A stretch of DNA of 44,266 bases from Priapulus caudatus. Taxonomy: Eukaryota > Priapulida > Priapulimorpha > Priapulimorphida > Priapulidae. Numbering within the stretch: the first letter of the stretch is position 1; each line of letters starts with the position of its first letter. Below the pieces are notes generated by a model. That model saw only the letters and a program-made list of their open reading frames with translations. It was not told the origin of the DNA and did not search any database. Below are positions 1 through 10,107 of this stretch, piece by piece. The stretch lies in contig NW_014577566.1 in the NCBI RefSeq assembly GCF_000485595.1, forward strand, positions 23,084-67,349. Direction: 5' to 3'. The position numbers and the translations under genes are program-made.

Positions 1-357
1 AAGACCTTGAGACACTTGATCGAATCATCTGACATACCATACTACTGCAACAATCTGCATCAACAACACCCTCCCGTTCCAATCATATTGATAAAATAAT
101 CTTGATATAAAATAATAAAATATTATAATGAATGATTATATTAAATGATATAATAAATATATTAAATATAATATAATATAATATAATAATATAATAATAT
201 AAGATAATATAAGATGATATAAGATGATATAAGATGATATAAGATGATATAATATATATAAGATGATATAAGATAATATAAGATAATATAATAAATATAA
301 TAATTATATAATAAATGATATATAAAATATAAAATAATATAATAAATGATAATAAAA
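1..357. repeat. AT-rich low-complexity tract with imperfect short tandem repeats
   Basis: The first 100 bases show nothing recognisable. From about 101 to 357 the sequence is almost only A and T, built from reiterated ATAATATAAG and GATGATATAA-like words (clearest around 200-260). No gene is seen. It abuts the 5' truncated end of LINE-A copy 1, whose homology to copy 2 starts at about 357. Confidence 0.8.
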
Positions 358-1360
358 TAATATTGATGAAATCTCAGAATTCTTTCAATCGAACATAAAC
401 ATCACTACACTTCTAGACCTACCCTGCCTATGCGACTCAGCTACCCTATTAATCTTTAAAAACGACGACCATGATCCTGATAAATTTTACCCTGTACACG
501 ATAGTAAATACAATACCCTAACAGAACTTAAAAACAACCCAAACGTTACCAAAACAGACAAGGATTTACTAATAGTACATTTTAATACTACTAGTATAAA
601 CAAAAATTTTCTTTTGATGACTGATGTCTTAACTCACTTCACTAAACCACCGGATATTATTGCTATTTTAGAAACTAGCGCTGAGCAAAAATTCTACCTT
701 TACGGAATCTTCCATACTACACTTTTATTAATCAAAACTCCGCTACACAAGCAGGTGCGTAGGGTTATACATGAAAATTAACATTCAATTCAAACAACGC
801 CAGGACTTAAAAGTGAGCAATGTCAACTTTCAAGCTGAAGATCTATGGGTTGAAATTAGCACGTCATCTAAATCAAAGTCGAAAAATATAGTGGTAGGTG
901 TAATATATAGACACCACAACTCAAGAGTTGATCACTTTAAGGAGCAATTACACAAAGTACTATCAAAACTGCACGAAACTGGACAAACGGCATACATCTA
1001 TGGTGACATTAACATTAATCTTATACAACATGAAGAAAAAGCGGGAATTAATGAATATCTTAACATGCTTTTTTATCTACAATTTACTCCAATAATAACT
1101 CGACCAACACGTTTCACTGACACGAGTTATTATACCTTTATTGATCATGTATACACCAATGACTACTTCAATCAAATAATCTCAGGAATTGTCTTATACT
1201 AAGTATCTGACCATCTCCCAATCTTCACCCTTACAAAAAGACTAACATTAGGAAAAGCAATACACTTAAAATCTTAAGAGACACATCTAACTTTAATAAA
1301 GAGACATTTCTTAATAAACTTCAACAATAAATTAATATGTACAACCTGAATACAGCCACA
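358..1360 (+). pseudogene. LINE-A copy 1, endonuclease half (broken)
   Basis: This stretch is nearly identical to 5018-6021 (LINE-A copy 2). It encodes most of an apurinic endonuclease-like (EEP) domain of a non-LTR retrotransposon. The best open stretch is 771-1202, which contains GDININL (the endonuclease GDFN-type motif), RPTRF and FIDHVYTND, the usual order toward the C-terminal end of these domains. Relative to copy 2 it has small indels, for example near 680-705, that break the frame upstream of 771, while it keeps the correct frame at TSYYTFIDHV where copy 2 has lost a base. The copy is 5' truncated at about 357 and stops matching copy 2 at about 1360, where a filler segment begins. 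The protein would nick target DNA for reverse transcription; this copy cannot make it. Confidence 0.85.
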
Positions 1361-1427
1361 GCTTATAGCGCTTGGGATCAACACCTCCTTTCGGCAACGC
1401 TTCTCTAGTATCCCGTCTCATCTGGAT
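1361..1427. repeat. 66-bp filler-like segment shared with 39014-39082
   Basis: This segment joins the endonuclease half of LINE-A copy 1 to its reverse transcriptase half, replacing about 900 bp or more that copy 2 has here. It contains 43 bases identical to 39040-39082 and a further 20 or so upstream bases that match with a few changes (AGCGCTT, GGATCAA). It is not LINE-A protein-coding sequence. Confidence 0.7.
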
Positions 1428-2167
1428 AGAAAGTTATACACATGTGGTATATTCCTAGACTTATCAAAGGCGTTTGACACTGTGCAACACGAAATACTTA
1501 AAAATAACTGGAATACTATGGTATAAGAGGGATTGCCCTGAAAACTTTTGCCTCCTAACCAACAGAAAACACTGTACATCAATCAATGAACACTTATCTT
1601 CTGTACTTGATTTCAAATGTGGTGTGCCCCAAGGATCAACACTTGGCCTTGTATTATTCTTAATTTATATCAATGATCTACCTGTTTGCTCTAATTTCAA
1701 TAGTCGACTATTTGCTGATGATACTAATCTATTTCTATCACATTCAAGCCCTCACCATCTTCAAACAATGGTTAACCAAGAGATAGCTAAAGTAGATGCA
1801 TGGTTAAAACAGACTATCGGTTAACTACAAAAAAAACATATATGATCATATGCAACAAGACACAGAAACAAGCAATACAAAACTTTAAACTTAGTATGGA
1901 CTCGCATAAAATAAAACAAAAAAAACAGTATAAAATATCTAGGTCTTTACCTGGATAACCAACTTACATTGGATACCCATATTAAACATATCACATATAA
2001 AATCACCAGAACTAAAGGCTATCTTTTAAAAATCAGGCACTATGTAGACACCTCGACGTTAAAATTACTATACTATGCCCTAATCTACCCTTACTTACAA
2101 TACGGAATTCTAACATGGGGCAATGCTAATATCACTACACTTAAACCATTAACTACCACGCATAACA
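1428..2167 (+). pseudogene. LINE-A copy 1, reverse transcriptase half (broken)
   Basis: Degenerate reverse transcriptase of a CR1/L2/Jockey-like non-LTR retrotransposon. Visible motifs in order are LDLSKAFDTV (about 1457-1487), GVPQGSTLG (about 1621-1650), the catalytic FADDTN (about 1709-1726), then LGLYLDNQLTLDTHIKHI and a YPYLQYGILTWGNA thumb-region segment (to about 2130). Frames change several times (about 1490, 1825 and 1920), so no single ORF remains; the longest pieces are 1474-1824 and 1969-2280. Homology to the family appears to end at about 2167, short of a normal C-terminus. The duplicate at 17160-18105 is far more indel-ridden. Confidence 0.85.
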
Positions 2168-2530
2168 CGGTAGCTAACTTAGTCCGGACTAAGATAGCCC
2201 GCTCTAAGCTGTGTCTGTACGCAATCCGGTGCCTAGCGCGCGCTAAGTTTCACAATGCGCATGCGCATAGCCTTATTTAGGTCACGTAATCGTACGCTCG
2301 CTCTACCTCGCTGCCTGCGGGGTAACGTGGCGAGCAGGGAACTGAGCGGTAGGAGAACTGATTATTATTTGACATATTTGACTCTACTTTAAATGAAGAT
2401 AGGCCCTATGTGATTTTCACCTAGCATCTACAATTACGAGCTATGAGTCAGCAAGAGTATTGATGCTGAAGCGCTTGACCAATCTTTAAACCGGGAAGCC
2501 CGGTTAATTTTATAATAAAAAAAACATTCA
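2168..2530 (+). repeat. Segment 3' of LINE-A with terminal hairpin and A-rich tail
   Basis: Unassigned sequence after the LINE protein homology. It is GC-rich to about 2340 and ends near 2491-2525 with a perfect 7-bp stem (AACCGGG/CCCGGTT) followed by TTTTATAATAAAAAAAA. A short hairpin followed by an A-rich run is typical of LINE or SINE 3' ends, so this may be the 3' untranslated region of LINE-A or a separate short element. It is duplicated at 18106-18510. Confidence 0.45.
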
Positions 2531-2798
2531 CTACTGCATGTTCATTGCACTTCACAAAGTCTCAGGATGAAAAGTTATCATCTTTAGCAGACACGCCATG
2601 GCTGGACTTATAAGATGCTATGATTACAGGCTTCGGGCAAATAACTTGTCTATTACAGCATTGACACTAGACTATACTAATATTTACTTTTCCATAGTAT
2701 CTAGTTGAACAATATATAGCTGCCGGTGTCGACCTCTTGGCACGGTTGAAATGTGGAGACACAATTTACACCTACCACCAACAGTGATTATTTGCAAT

Positions 2799-2991
2799 GC
2801 TGTGGCTATATGCCTGGCAGCCGGGCACGGTCTTCGATTTCTCAAATGCCCGGCAGTTCCTAACCCTAACCCTAACCCTTGTTTACTTGAGATAACGCTG
2901 AAAATTAAAAACTGCCAGGCATTTAGGAAATCGAAGACCGTGCACGGCAGCCGTCAGATATATGCCGGCTGCCGGGCATATAGCCACTCTG
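2799..2991. mobile_element. Foldback (MITE-like) element with (TAACCC)3 in the loop
   Basis: A long imperfect inverted repeat: the left arm at about 2802-2858 (GGCTATATGCCTGGCAGCC, GGTCTTCGATTTCTCAAATG) returns in reverse complement at about 2911-2988. Between the arms lies TAACCCTAACCCTAACCC at 2861-2878. The element is bounded by a 10-bp direct repeat TATTTGCAAT at 2789-2798 and 2992-3001, which reads as a target-site duplication. It has no coding capacity. Non-autonomous DNA transposons with 9-11 bp duplications are typical of Mutator-like families; that assignment is inference. Confidence 0.7.
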
Positions 2992-3001
2992 TATTTGCAA
3001 T

Positions 3002-3660
3002 ACCTTGTAAGACCCAACATCCTATTTAAAGCTATGACCAACTCTACATATACATGAAACTTGAATAATAATATTGCGTTTAACTTGTATCGTTATCAAG
3101 AACAATAAGATACCACCAAAGGCCAAGTAACAATGTTACATTGATAGAAATTGGAATGTAAACAAAACGGCTGACTGTAAGATTAGAACATGATTTAGTA
3201 ATAATTAAGCTTATTTATATTATACCCAAACTTTGCAGGCATTTTGGTTCGAAGTGTCTTAAACAGATGTGTTGTGTCCTTGTTGAATGGAGGTTGCCTA
3301 GCGCAAGTTAATATAGCAGCCGTCTCCCCCAATCCCTTCGTCATGACGAGTCTCAGCATAGGTGTCTATAGGGCTACTATGTTTTTATTTTATTTCAGAG
3401 CGACTTAATTCGATCAAATCTCATGCTTTTCGATCTGCTATTGCTATAGTGACATTTAACAACAACACAATTTGTTCCCCAATCGCTAACACCAAAGATA
3501 TCGATAGATAGGCCCTATTTAAAATAGAGAATAGCAAATTCCGCAAACACCAAATTAAATGTAAACATACGCTGAGCGTGCGACCGAAAGTAAGTCGTGC
3601 CCGAACTCCCGGCATGCAACTGTACCGCAACCTTTTCAAACATGGCGCGGAGTTGACTAT
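3002..3660. other. Unassigned sequence, duplicated to about 3458
   Basis: No gene, RNA or mobile element recognised. The part up to about 3458 recurs at about 19010-19485 with many small indels; after 3458 the two copies diverge completely. Confidence 0.6.
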
Positions 3661-4086
3661 AGTCGCGTTCACACGGTCACGGTTTGGCTCGAGCTAGATG
3701 GGCTAGATTTGGCTCGGGCCAAATTTGGCTCGGGCCGGTTTGAGTCGGAGCGTTCACACGTACGCAAGTGAATACTGTCTGTCAAATTTAAATTCAAATT
3801 TAAATAAATTTTATTGCACAAATATCTCACAGATACTTTGGCAGTATATCGCGAGATGGCGTTGTGTACGATTCAGAGTGTTTATACTTCCGTTCCGAGT
3901 TCAATTATTAATCTTGAAAATGTGCATCCTGATCAAATTTTTCGAATTTTTATACTGTTTTGGACTCTATCTGGATCGGGGCTAATTAGGCTCGGGCCAA
4001 AAACGTCCGTGTGAACGCTCGGCTCGAGCCAAATCTGGCGCGGGCCTAATTAAGCTCGGGCCAAAAACGACCGTGTAAACGCGTCT
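3661..4086. mobile_element. Non-autonomous TIR element (TIR core GCGTTCACACGG)
   Basis: The ends are inverted repeats: AGTCGCGTTCACACGG at 3661-3676 against AGACGCGTTTACACGG, the reverse complement of 4071-4086 (14 of 16 identical). The subterminal region repeats a GGCTCGGGCCAAA word several times in each orientation (3690-3740 and 3985-4065), and a second internal copy of the end motif faces inward (about 3752 and 4008). The flanks on both sides are TAT, compatible with a 2-3 bp target duplication. Length is 426 bp with an AT-rich middle and no transposase. Confidence 0.7.
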
Positions 4087-4353
4087 TATTATATCTTTGG
4101 CATAGTTTGGCGTTAATCGTTTTCCTATGTGCTCTCTATATTTTATCCTGTCTTTAGTCAATACCTGGTTATGGGCTGCGAGTTCAATCTATCCATCCTG
4201 ATCTAGGTTACTGCTCATGTGAGTTACACACCCCCGGAATCTCCACAATATCATATCTTTCATTGCTTCGGATTGCGTGACACCAGAACTACTAGTACGG
4301 TAGTAGTAGTACCATAGGCATAGGCAAAGAAGTATAGTACTACAGTTTGATAC
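4087..4353. other. Unassigned sequence
   Basis: Nothing recognisable between two inverted-repeat elements. A small palindromic run of GTAGTAGTAGTACC lies near 4301-4314. Confidence 0.5.
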
Positions 4354-4547
4354 TGCAGGGGCGTGTCCATCATTTGTACCCGGGGGGGGGGGTCTAACCG
4401 TAACCCAAACTTGCGAGCACGCGAAAGGGGGTTTGGGGGGCTCTCCCCAAAAAAATTGTGAAATTAGACCCCCTTAGATGCGTTTTCTGCGCTAGCAGGG
4501 AGGGTCCGGACCCCCTGAACCCCCCCCTGCACAAGCCCCTGTACTGT
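4354..4547. mobile_element. Short hAT-like MITE with CAGGGGC ends
   Basis: The left end CAGGGGCGTGTCC (from about 4357) and the right end GCACAAGCCCCTG (to about 4542) are imperfect inverted repeats, flanked by TACTG on both sides. The interior is G/C homopolymer-rich with GGGTCCGGACCCCC and a near-palindromic GGGG/CCCC structure. CAGGGG termini are usual for hAT transposons, but the visible duplication is 5 bp rather than the usual 8, so the class is tentative. Confidence 0.5.
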
Positions 4548-4597
4548 TGAGTGTTGACAAAACAAAAACTCGTCTAGCAGAGCGTCTACGGTCTAGT

Positions 4598-4633
4598 CAG
4601 AGCACTTAAATCATGATTGAATTAAGTGCTCTG
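4598..4633. repeat. Perfect 12-bp-stem hairpin
   Basis: CAGAGCACTTAA is followed about 12 bases later by its reverse complement TTAAGTGCTCTG. It may be the relic of a very small foldback element; no other role is visible. Confidence 0.6.
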
Positions 4634-4792
4634 GTCTCACAGCCACAGGCACTTGAAGCGTTTCTATCAAATATAATGCTAACTAAATACGAAATCTATT
4701 TACTACCAAATTCTTAATGTTTCTATACTCTCTTTCACCTATTATTGCCAAAAGTTTCCTGTAAATTCCGTCCATATCCTACGTCCAACATA

Positions 4793-4929
4793 CGCTGCCG
4801 GCGGCCATTGCTTTCGCGGCGCGACTGTTGCACGCTTACACTAATTTATAGTGTAATATAAGTGTAATATAAGTGTAAGTTTGCAACAGTCGCGCCGCGA
4901 AAGCAATTTTAATGGCCGCCGGCAGAGTA
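4793..4929. mobile_element. Compact foldback MITE with about 48-bp arms
   Basis: The left arm (about 4793-4842, containing GCCGGCGGCCATT, GCTTTCGCGGCGCGACTGTT and CGCTTACAC) is the near-exact reverse complement of the right arm (about 4875-4929). The right arm has four extra T/A bases inside. The loop is about 30 bp of TAATATAAGTGTAA repeats. It sits directly upstream of LINE-A copy 2 and carries no gene. Confidence 0.75.
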
Positions 4930-4945
4930 TTATAGGTGTTGCTAT

Positions 4946-5020
4946 TGTAGCGTTTCGTGCTTTCCGGCGACACCCGATGGCGCCACCGGTCGACACACAA
5001 ATGGCTAGCACACAATCCTA
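4946..5020 (+). repeat. Shared 75-bp segment preceding LINE-A copy 2
   Basis: The segment around GACACCCGATGGCGCCACCG is repeated at 10446-10523 with several single-base indels. It precedes the start of homology with LINE-A copy 1 (5018) and is read through by the long ORF 4957-5841. It may be part of the LINE-A 5' region or the target into which the LINE inserted. Homology at 10446 continues only to about 10523, which favours an independent repeat. Confidence 0.55.
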
Positions 5021-6923
5021 ATATTGATGAAATCTCAGAATTCTTTCAATCGAACATAAACATCACTACACTTCTAGACCTACCCTGCCTATGCGACTCA
5101 GCTACCCTATTAATCTTTAAAAACGACGACCATGATCCTGATAAATTTTACCCTGTACACGATAGTAAATACAATACCCTAACAGAACTTAAAAACAACC
5201 CAAACGTTACCAAAACAGACAAGGATTTACTAATAGTACATTTTAATACTACTAGTATAAACAAAAATTTTCTTTTGATGACTGATGTCTTAACTCACTT
5301 CACTAAACCACCGGATATTATTGCTATTTTAGAAACTAGGCTGAGCAAAAATTCTACCTTTATCGGGAATCTTCCATACTACACTTTTATTAATCAAAAC
5401 TCCGCTACACAAGCAGGTGGCGTAGGGTTATACATGAAAATTAACATTCAATTCAAACAACGCCAGGACTTAAAAGTGAGCAATGTCAACTTTCAAGCTG
5501 AAGATCTATGGGTTGAAATTAGCACGTCATCTAAATCAAAGTCGAAAAATATAGTGGTAGGTGTAATATATAGACACCACAACTCAAGAGTTGATCACTT
5601 TAAGGAGCAATTACACAAAGTACTATCAAAACTGCACGAAACTGGACAAACGGCATACATCTATGGTGACATTAACATTAATCTTATACAACATGAAGAA
5701 AAAGCGGGAATTAATGAATATCTTAACATGCTTTTTTATCTACAATTTACTCCAATAATAACTCGACCAACACGTTTCACTGACACGAGTTATATACCTT
5801 TATTGATCATGTATACACCAATGACTACTTCAATCAAATAATCTCAGAATTGTCTTATACTAAGTATCTGACCATCTCCCAATCTTCACCCTTACAAAAA
5901 AGACTAACATTAGGAAAAGCAATACACTTAAAATCTTAAGAGACACATCTAACTTTAATAAAGAGACATTTCTTAATAAACTTCAACAAGAAATTAATAT
6001 GTACAACCTGAATACAGCCACATCAAACACTGCTTGTGACAATCTAATCGCAATTTTTAAAAATAAACTTGACCATTTTGCTCCCCCACGACCTATAACA
6101 AGAAAGGAAGCTATTACATTAGCAAAGCCTTGGATAACGAAAGGTATACTTGCATCGATAAAAAAGACGTGTAATGTACCAGACACACAACTTATCTAAT
6201 GACACTTATAAAAAAGAATTCTATAAACTGTACTCAAACAAACTTAATCATATTAAAAACAGAGCAAAACAAACATACTACCGCCAACAACTTGACCTAA
6301 ATAAAAATAATATGAAGAAAATATGGTCTACACTTAATAGTATAATCAGACAAAACAACAGAACTGACTCATCCCCTGAGCAATTATGCTACAATGGAAT
6401 ATCAACTACGGATAAAAAAGAGATGACGAAAATCTTTAATAATTACTTCTCAAATATAGGCATAAACATGGAAAAAAACATACCTCAACCAAAAAATAAC
6501 TTTATGACATACCTGCGCACACCAGTACAGAATTCATTTTTTATCAATCCCACGGATACAGGTGAAATTAGTGCACTAATCGATCTCGTGATCGAGAACC
6601 CAATAAATCACCAGGTTTCGAAAATATTCCCATTAAATTCTACAAATTTGATAAGTCAACAATAGCCCCAGTTCTCGCTCAAATATTCAACAACTGTGTA
6701 TCTGAGATGGAGTATTTCCTGACTGTCTTAAATTGGCCAAAATAAAAGCAATCTATAAAGATGACTCACCAGAAGATCCAACTAACTACAGGCCGATATC
6801 AGTCGGAGCTAAAATATTTGAGAAAATATCCTACACTAGGCTAATAAAATTCCTTAACAAAAATAATATACTAAACAAATACCAATTCGGCTTCAGAAAG
6901 GCCACTCCACTACCCTAGCAACA
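5018..6923 (+). pseudogene. LINE-A copy 2: endonuclease and start of RT, interrupted by a transposon
   Basis: Non-LTR retrotransposon of the APE type. The endonuclease domain is open in 4957-5841: ILETRLSKNS (the catalytic Glu loop), GGVGLYMK, VVGVIYRHHNS, GDININL and RPTRF. A one-base loss at about 5795 (against copy 1) shifts it out of frame before FIDHVY. The linker is readable in pieces (5999-6199, 6174-6665), and the RT begins with NYRPISVGAKIFEKI and KYQFGFRK (about 6785-6900) before the frame breaks near 6901. At 6924 a DNA transposon begins; the LINE frame resumes at 10057. Identity to copy 1 is very high, with differences mostly being indels. Confidence 0.85.
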
Positions 6924-8030
6924 TAGTCAGGGTCCTTATGTAATTTCGACGGATTTTTTTGGAGATTTGGTAAATTTTGCATTTTTATAAAATATGTGAT
7001 TCACTGATTGTGAAAACCAATGTTTACATTTTTTTCAACATCTGTATGGCGGCCATACTGGATTTCAAAATGGGTGCCATTTTTGAACTTATTTTAAACA
7101 TAATTCACTCTGTGAATGCCTTATTAAGTCATTTTCTATGCCCAAACCATATTTATTATGCCTATGAAGTAGTTGAAGAAGCACACTTGCAATGCTCAAG
7201 TGTAATCAGTTGGCAGCCATCTTGAATTTTAAAATGACTGCCATATAAAACTATTTTCAACATAACTCGGGCTGGGAATACCGTAGAAAGTCCGTTTTTG
7301 AAACCAACCCAACATTAATTATGCTTATGAGTCGAAAAAGTACACATTCAATGTTCTAGCAGCATCGGATTGCAACTATTAAAATTTTTAAGATGGCCGC
7401 CATCCTAAAAGGTAGTTGGCTTTAGCTGACCATTTGTGTCCTTATAGAAGCCATTAGTCAGGTTCACTATGTAAAACAAATATAATTTCGTTCAAAATTT
7501 TTGGAGATTAGCAAACCTGCAAATTTTTAGAATCATCAGAGCATGGAGAATCGGAAAATCAATGTTGGCATTTGCACAGACACCCGCATGGCCGCCATCT
7601 TGCATTCTCAAAATGGCCACCATAAAATATATATTTTGCGCTATTTCAGCTTCTAGTCAATCTAGAAACTTAATTAAGTATGCTAATACTATGTTTTCTG
7701 GGTCAAGGAATCCAATAAAGGCCAATTAAAATAGTGCTCATGATTATAGAAAAGCAACAAACAAATGTAATTTCAAACCATCGTCTTCATATTTGTGATA
7801 TAACTGTATTACATAATACATGTTGCAAGTCATTTGAAGTTTCAGGCACATGGGTTTATAAAGCATGAAAGCAGCCTTGTTCGTTATTAGGTTGAACTAT
7901 AAGTTCTATACACAGGATTGACTAGGTCTATATTGTTCAGGAATATACTTTTACAGATCTTTATTGTTAGGCCAAGTAATATAGGTAAGGGGTACAGGGT
8001 ACAGCTATCGGTGCAGGGCCGGGCGGCTTC

Positions 8031-9175
8031 TCATTCATCACTGTCCTGCGTGTAATTTTCGGCATTACAGTCCGCGTCATTTTTGCAGTCACTTCCACAC
8101 AAACAAAGGTCTGTGCAAGCCAAGTTGTGTCTCCTGCATGAACACCTCTGGGTTGTGCAATGGGCTTTGCACTGACATCTGACCAACTCTACAATGGCCT
8201 GTGGTGCAGGTGGAACCTTCCTGGTGGTAGGTAGTATCTCACCATGGTCATTTTGAGAATAGCCATGTTTGAGTGGGTCAAACAAACGTTGACACATCAC
8301 GGTGGCTTGGCACCACACCCTACTCTGTACACGCACACGTTCAATGTGCTCCTCAAAAGCACCAACTGTAGGAGGCAACTTGCTGCTTTCTGCCAGATGT
8401 CTGCAAAACAGATGCCACCTTAGGTCAGGAATATCAGTTATATGGATGCCCTTTGGGCAGTACATTAAGCATACAACGTTGGCCAATGCATCGTTTACCT
8501 CCTGTGTTAGGTCGCCTTCCTCTGTCAGTTTCATCAGTGCTGAGATGATGTCCCTGTCAACCTTCGTGTACTGTTGAAACCACTTGGTTTTGCCTACTCT
8601 AGAGAATCTTCCAACATTGTCTGCTTCAGTGAATGCGTGGAATACCGGTAATACTAATGCCTTGTCTCGTCTCAGCGCACTCCAGATTGGCTCAATCTCC
8701 AATGTACCTGATACCATACATATCGCAGTGTGTTTGCAGAGCTTGTCGTAGTGTGCAACAGCCAGAACCAAGACATCCGTATCTGGGCTGAAGAAGACCA
8801 TCTGTGCTTCAGGAGAGCGCTGTGATGCAGCTGCTGCTAAGCAGATCATCAATGTATCAGCCTCCTCATCCTATCTTCAAACTGCATGTCGCGGTTGCTT
8901 CTTGTGCGGCCTGATGCTGATGTTATGACTAACTTTTGGGAGTTTGCGTTATTCTTGAGTACTACTTGCGCAAGGTATTCAGTTAGATCGGCTTTCGTAT
9001 TTTCGTGAGATAGGAAGCGTCCCATTGGTATATGTTTAATGATTGTGTCGTCAGCAATCCGGTGCTGAATGGCATGTTTGCCTTGTCGTCGTTTCTTCTT
9101 TTCTGCTTCAACGAATCAGCTTTGTAGGTGTCAAAGGCCAGAATAACCTCGTCGAAATCTGCTGTCAATCCAATT
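8031..9175 (-). pseudogene. FEN1/XPG-like (PIN superfamily) nuclease with C-terminal CXC domain, frame-broken
   Basis: The intact part is 8031-8873. It starts with DEEADTLMICLAAAA (the FEN1-like acidic helix), then FFSPDTDVLVLAV (the second acidic cluster), then FHAFTEADNVGRFSRVGKTK. The last corresponds to the HAFTGCDTVSAFAGRGK of the sister copy at 34600, with GCD changed to EAD. The protein ends in a Tesmin/TSO1-type cysteine pattern, CQCKAHCTTQRCSCRR then CTDLCLCGSDC, and an acidic tail. Upstream, 9168-9070 encodes DEVILAFDTYKADSLKQKRR (the FEN1-like VFD strand) in another frame. From about 9065 to 8875 a third frame is open (RIADDTIIKHIPMGRF). The gene therefore has at least two frameshifts or unseen introns, one just before DEEADT. 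It lies within the TIR element. Family members with two Asp clusters would be expected to cleave DNA flaps or junctions; activity of this copy is unlikely. Confidence 0.75.
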
Positions 9176-9657
9176 CAGTGATACTTTGGTTCTGTCCGAC
9201 TGCTGACCAAGCTGTGGTATCTCACTCATGATTTCTCACTCTTGACACCCTAATACTGAAAGAAGGACGGAACGAGATGTGTCAAGACTTAATACAGCAA
9301 CAGTAGCATAGCCAGAAAAACATTGATAGCTATAATTACAGAAATCAAAATCAATTCTTTTTCTCTTGCTCCCTATCTCTCTCTCTCTTTCCATTCTCGC
9401 TCTCTTTCTCTCCAAAACATAATTGTAATTATTATTATTTTAATTTATGTTTATTTACAACTAGTAGAAACTTACCAGATTATGAGAGTTGAAAGTTGTT
9501 GACACAAAAGAGCTCATACTTTGATCCAATAGCATGTGTTGTAAGTTGTGGTAAAAACAGCTTGTAACCCAGAGCGCATTGATAGACAGTTCAACTCCAA
9601 TTAGTTCCACGTAGTCATTGACGTTGATAAAATAGTTCCAAAAAACGCTTAGCTGCG

Positions 9658-9675
9658 CAACAATGGTACCATTGT
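9658..9675. repeat. Perfect 18-bp palindrome
   Basis: AACAATGGTACCATTGTT is its own reverse complement. It lies inside the transposon between the nuclease gene and the right terminal repeat. A binding role is possible but not shown. Confidence 0.4.
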
Positions 9676-10056
9676 TAACGTCATAATAATTGAGGTAGCA
9701 CCACCAATATAGGCTGTCTAAATAAAAGATAGCGTCTGCATTTCACATTAAATTATACAAATACTTGCAATAATGATAGCTTAAGTAAAAAAATACCAAT
9801 ACTTTTGGTCCATTGTAGGCTTTTTCTATGACGATTAATTTTATAAATATTTTAGCATAATTTAAATGTATAAAATGGCATATGTTGTGAATGGCGGCCA
9901 TTTTAAAATCCAAAATGGCCGCCCTAATATGCATTTAAAAAATGTAAACGTTGGTTTTCCGATTCAGTACATCGTAAAGATTACAGAAATGCATATATTT
10001 GCAAATCTCCAAAAAATCCAGCGAACCTCATAATTAGGACATAAGAACCTTGACTA

Positions 10057-10107
10057 AACAGCTGAAATAGCTGATAGCATACTGTCCTCACTTGACGATC
10101 TGCAGCC
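10057..10107 (+). pseudogene. LINE-A copy 2, resumption of the RT after the transposon
   Basis: Joining ...HSTTLAT before 6920 to 10057 onward gives AEIADSILSSLDDL in frame, the usual region between the FGFR motif and the next RT block. The AACA at 10057-10060 duplicates that at 6920-6923. The LINE match is lost near 10107, where a GC-rich unassigned sequence starts. Confidence 0.7.

Larger units (their letters stand above)
6924..10056. mobile_element. 3.13-kb DNA transposon with about 150-bp terminal inverted repeats, nested in LINE-A
   Basis: The left end (TAGTCAGGGTCCTTATGT..., from 6924) matches the reverse complement of the right end (TAGTCAAGGTTCTTATGT..., from 10056 inward). Both continue through GGATTTTTTGGAGATTTG, an AAAACCAA(T/C)GTTTACATTTTTT block and a GGCGGCCAT...TTTCAAAATGG palindrome, so the inverted repeats run to about 150 bp with gaps. 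AACA occurs at 6920-6923 and 10057-10060. The palindromic word (A)TGGC(G/A)GCCAT recurs subterminally near 7047, 7212, 7392, 7585 and 9890, as expected for transposase-binding clusters. The only gene seen is the minus-strand nuclease/CXC gene at 8031-9175; no DDE transposase is visible, so the copy is probably non-autonomous. A 4-bp duplication plus an XPG-like nuclease recalls the Academ superfamily, but that is from memory and unconfirmed. Confidence 0.8.

Noticed and set aside
2168-2530. tRNA-derived SINE
   Set aside because: No A and B box pair could be read in the first 80 bases; only the terminal hairpin and A-rich tail are suggestive.
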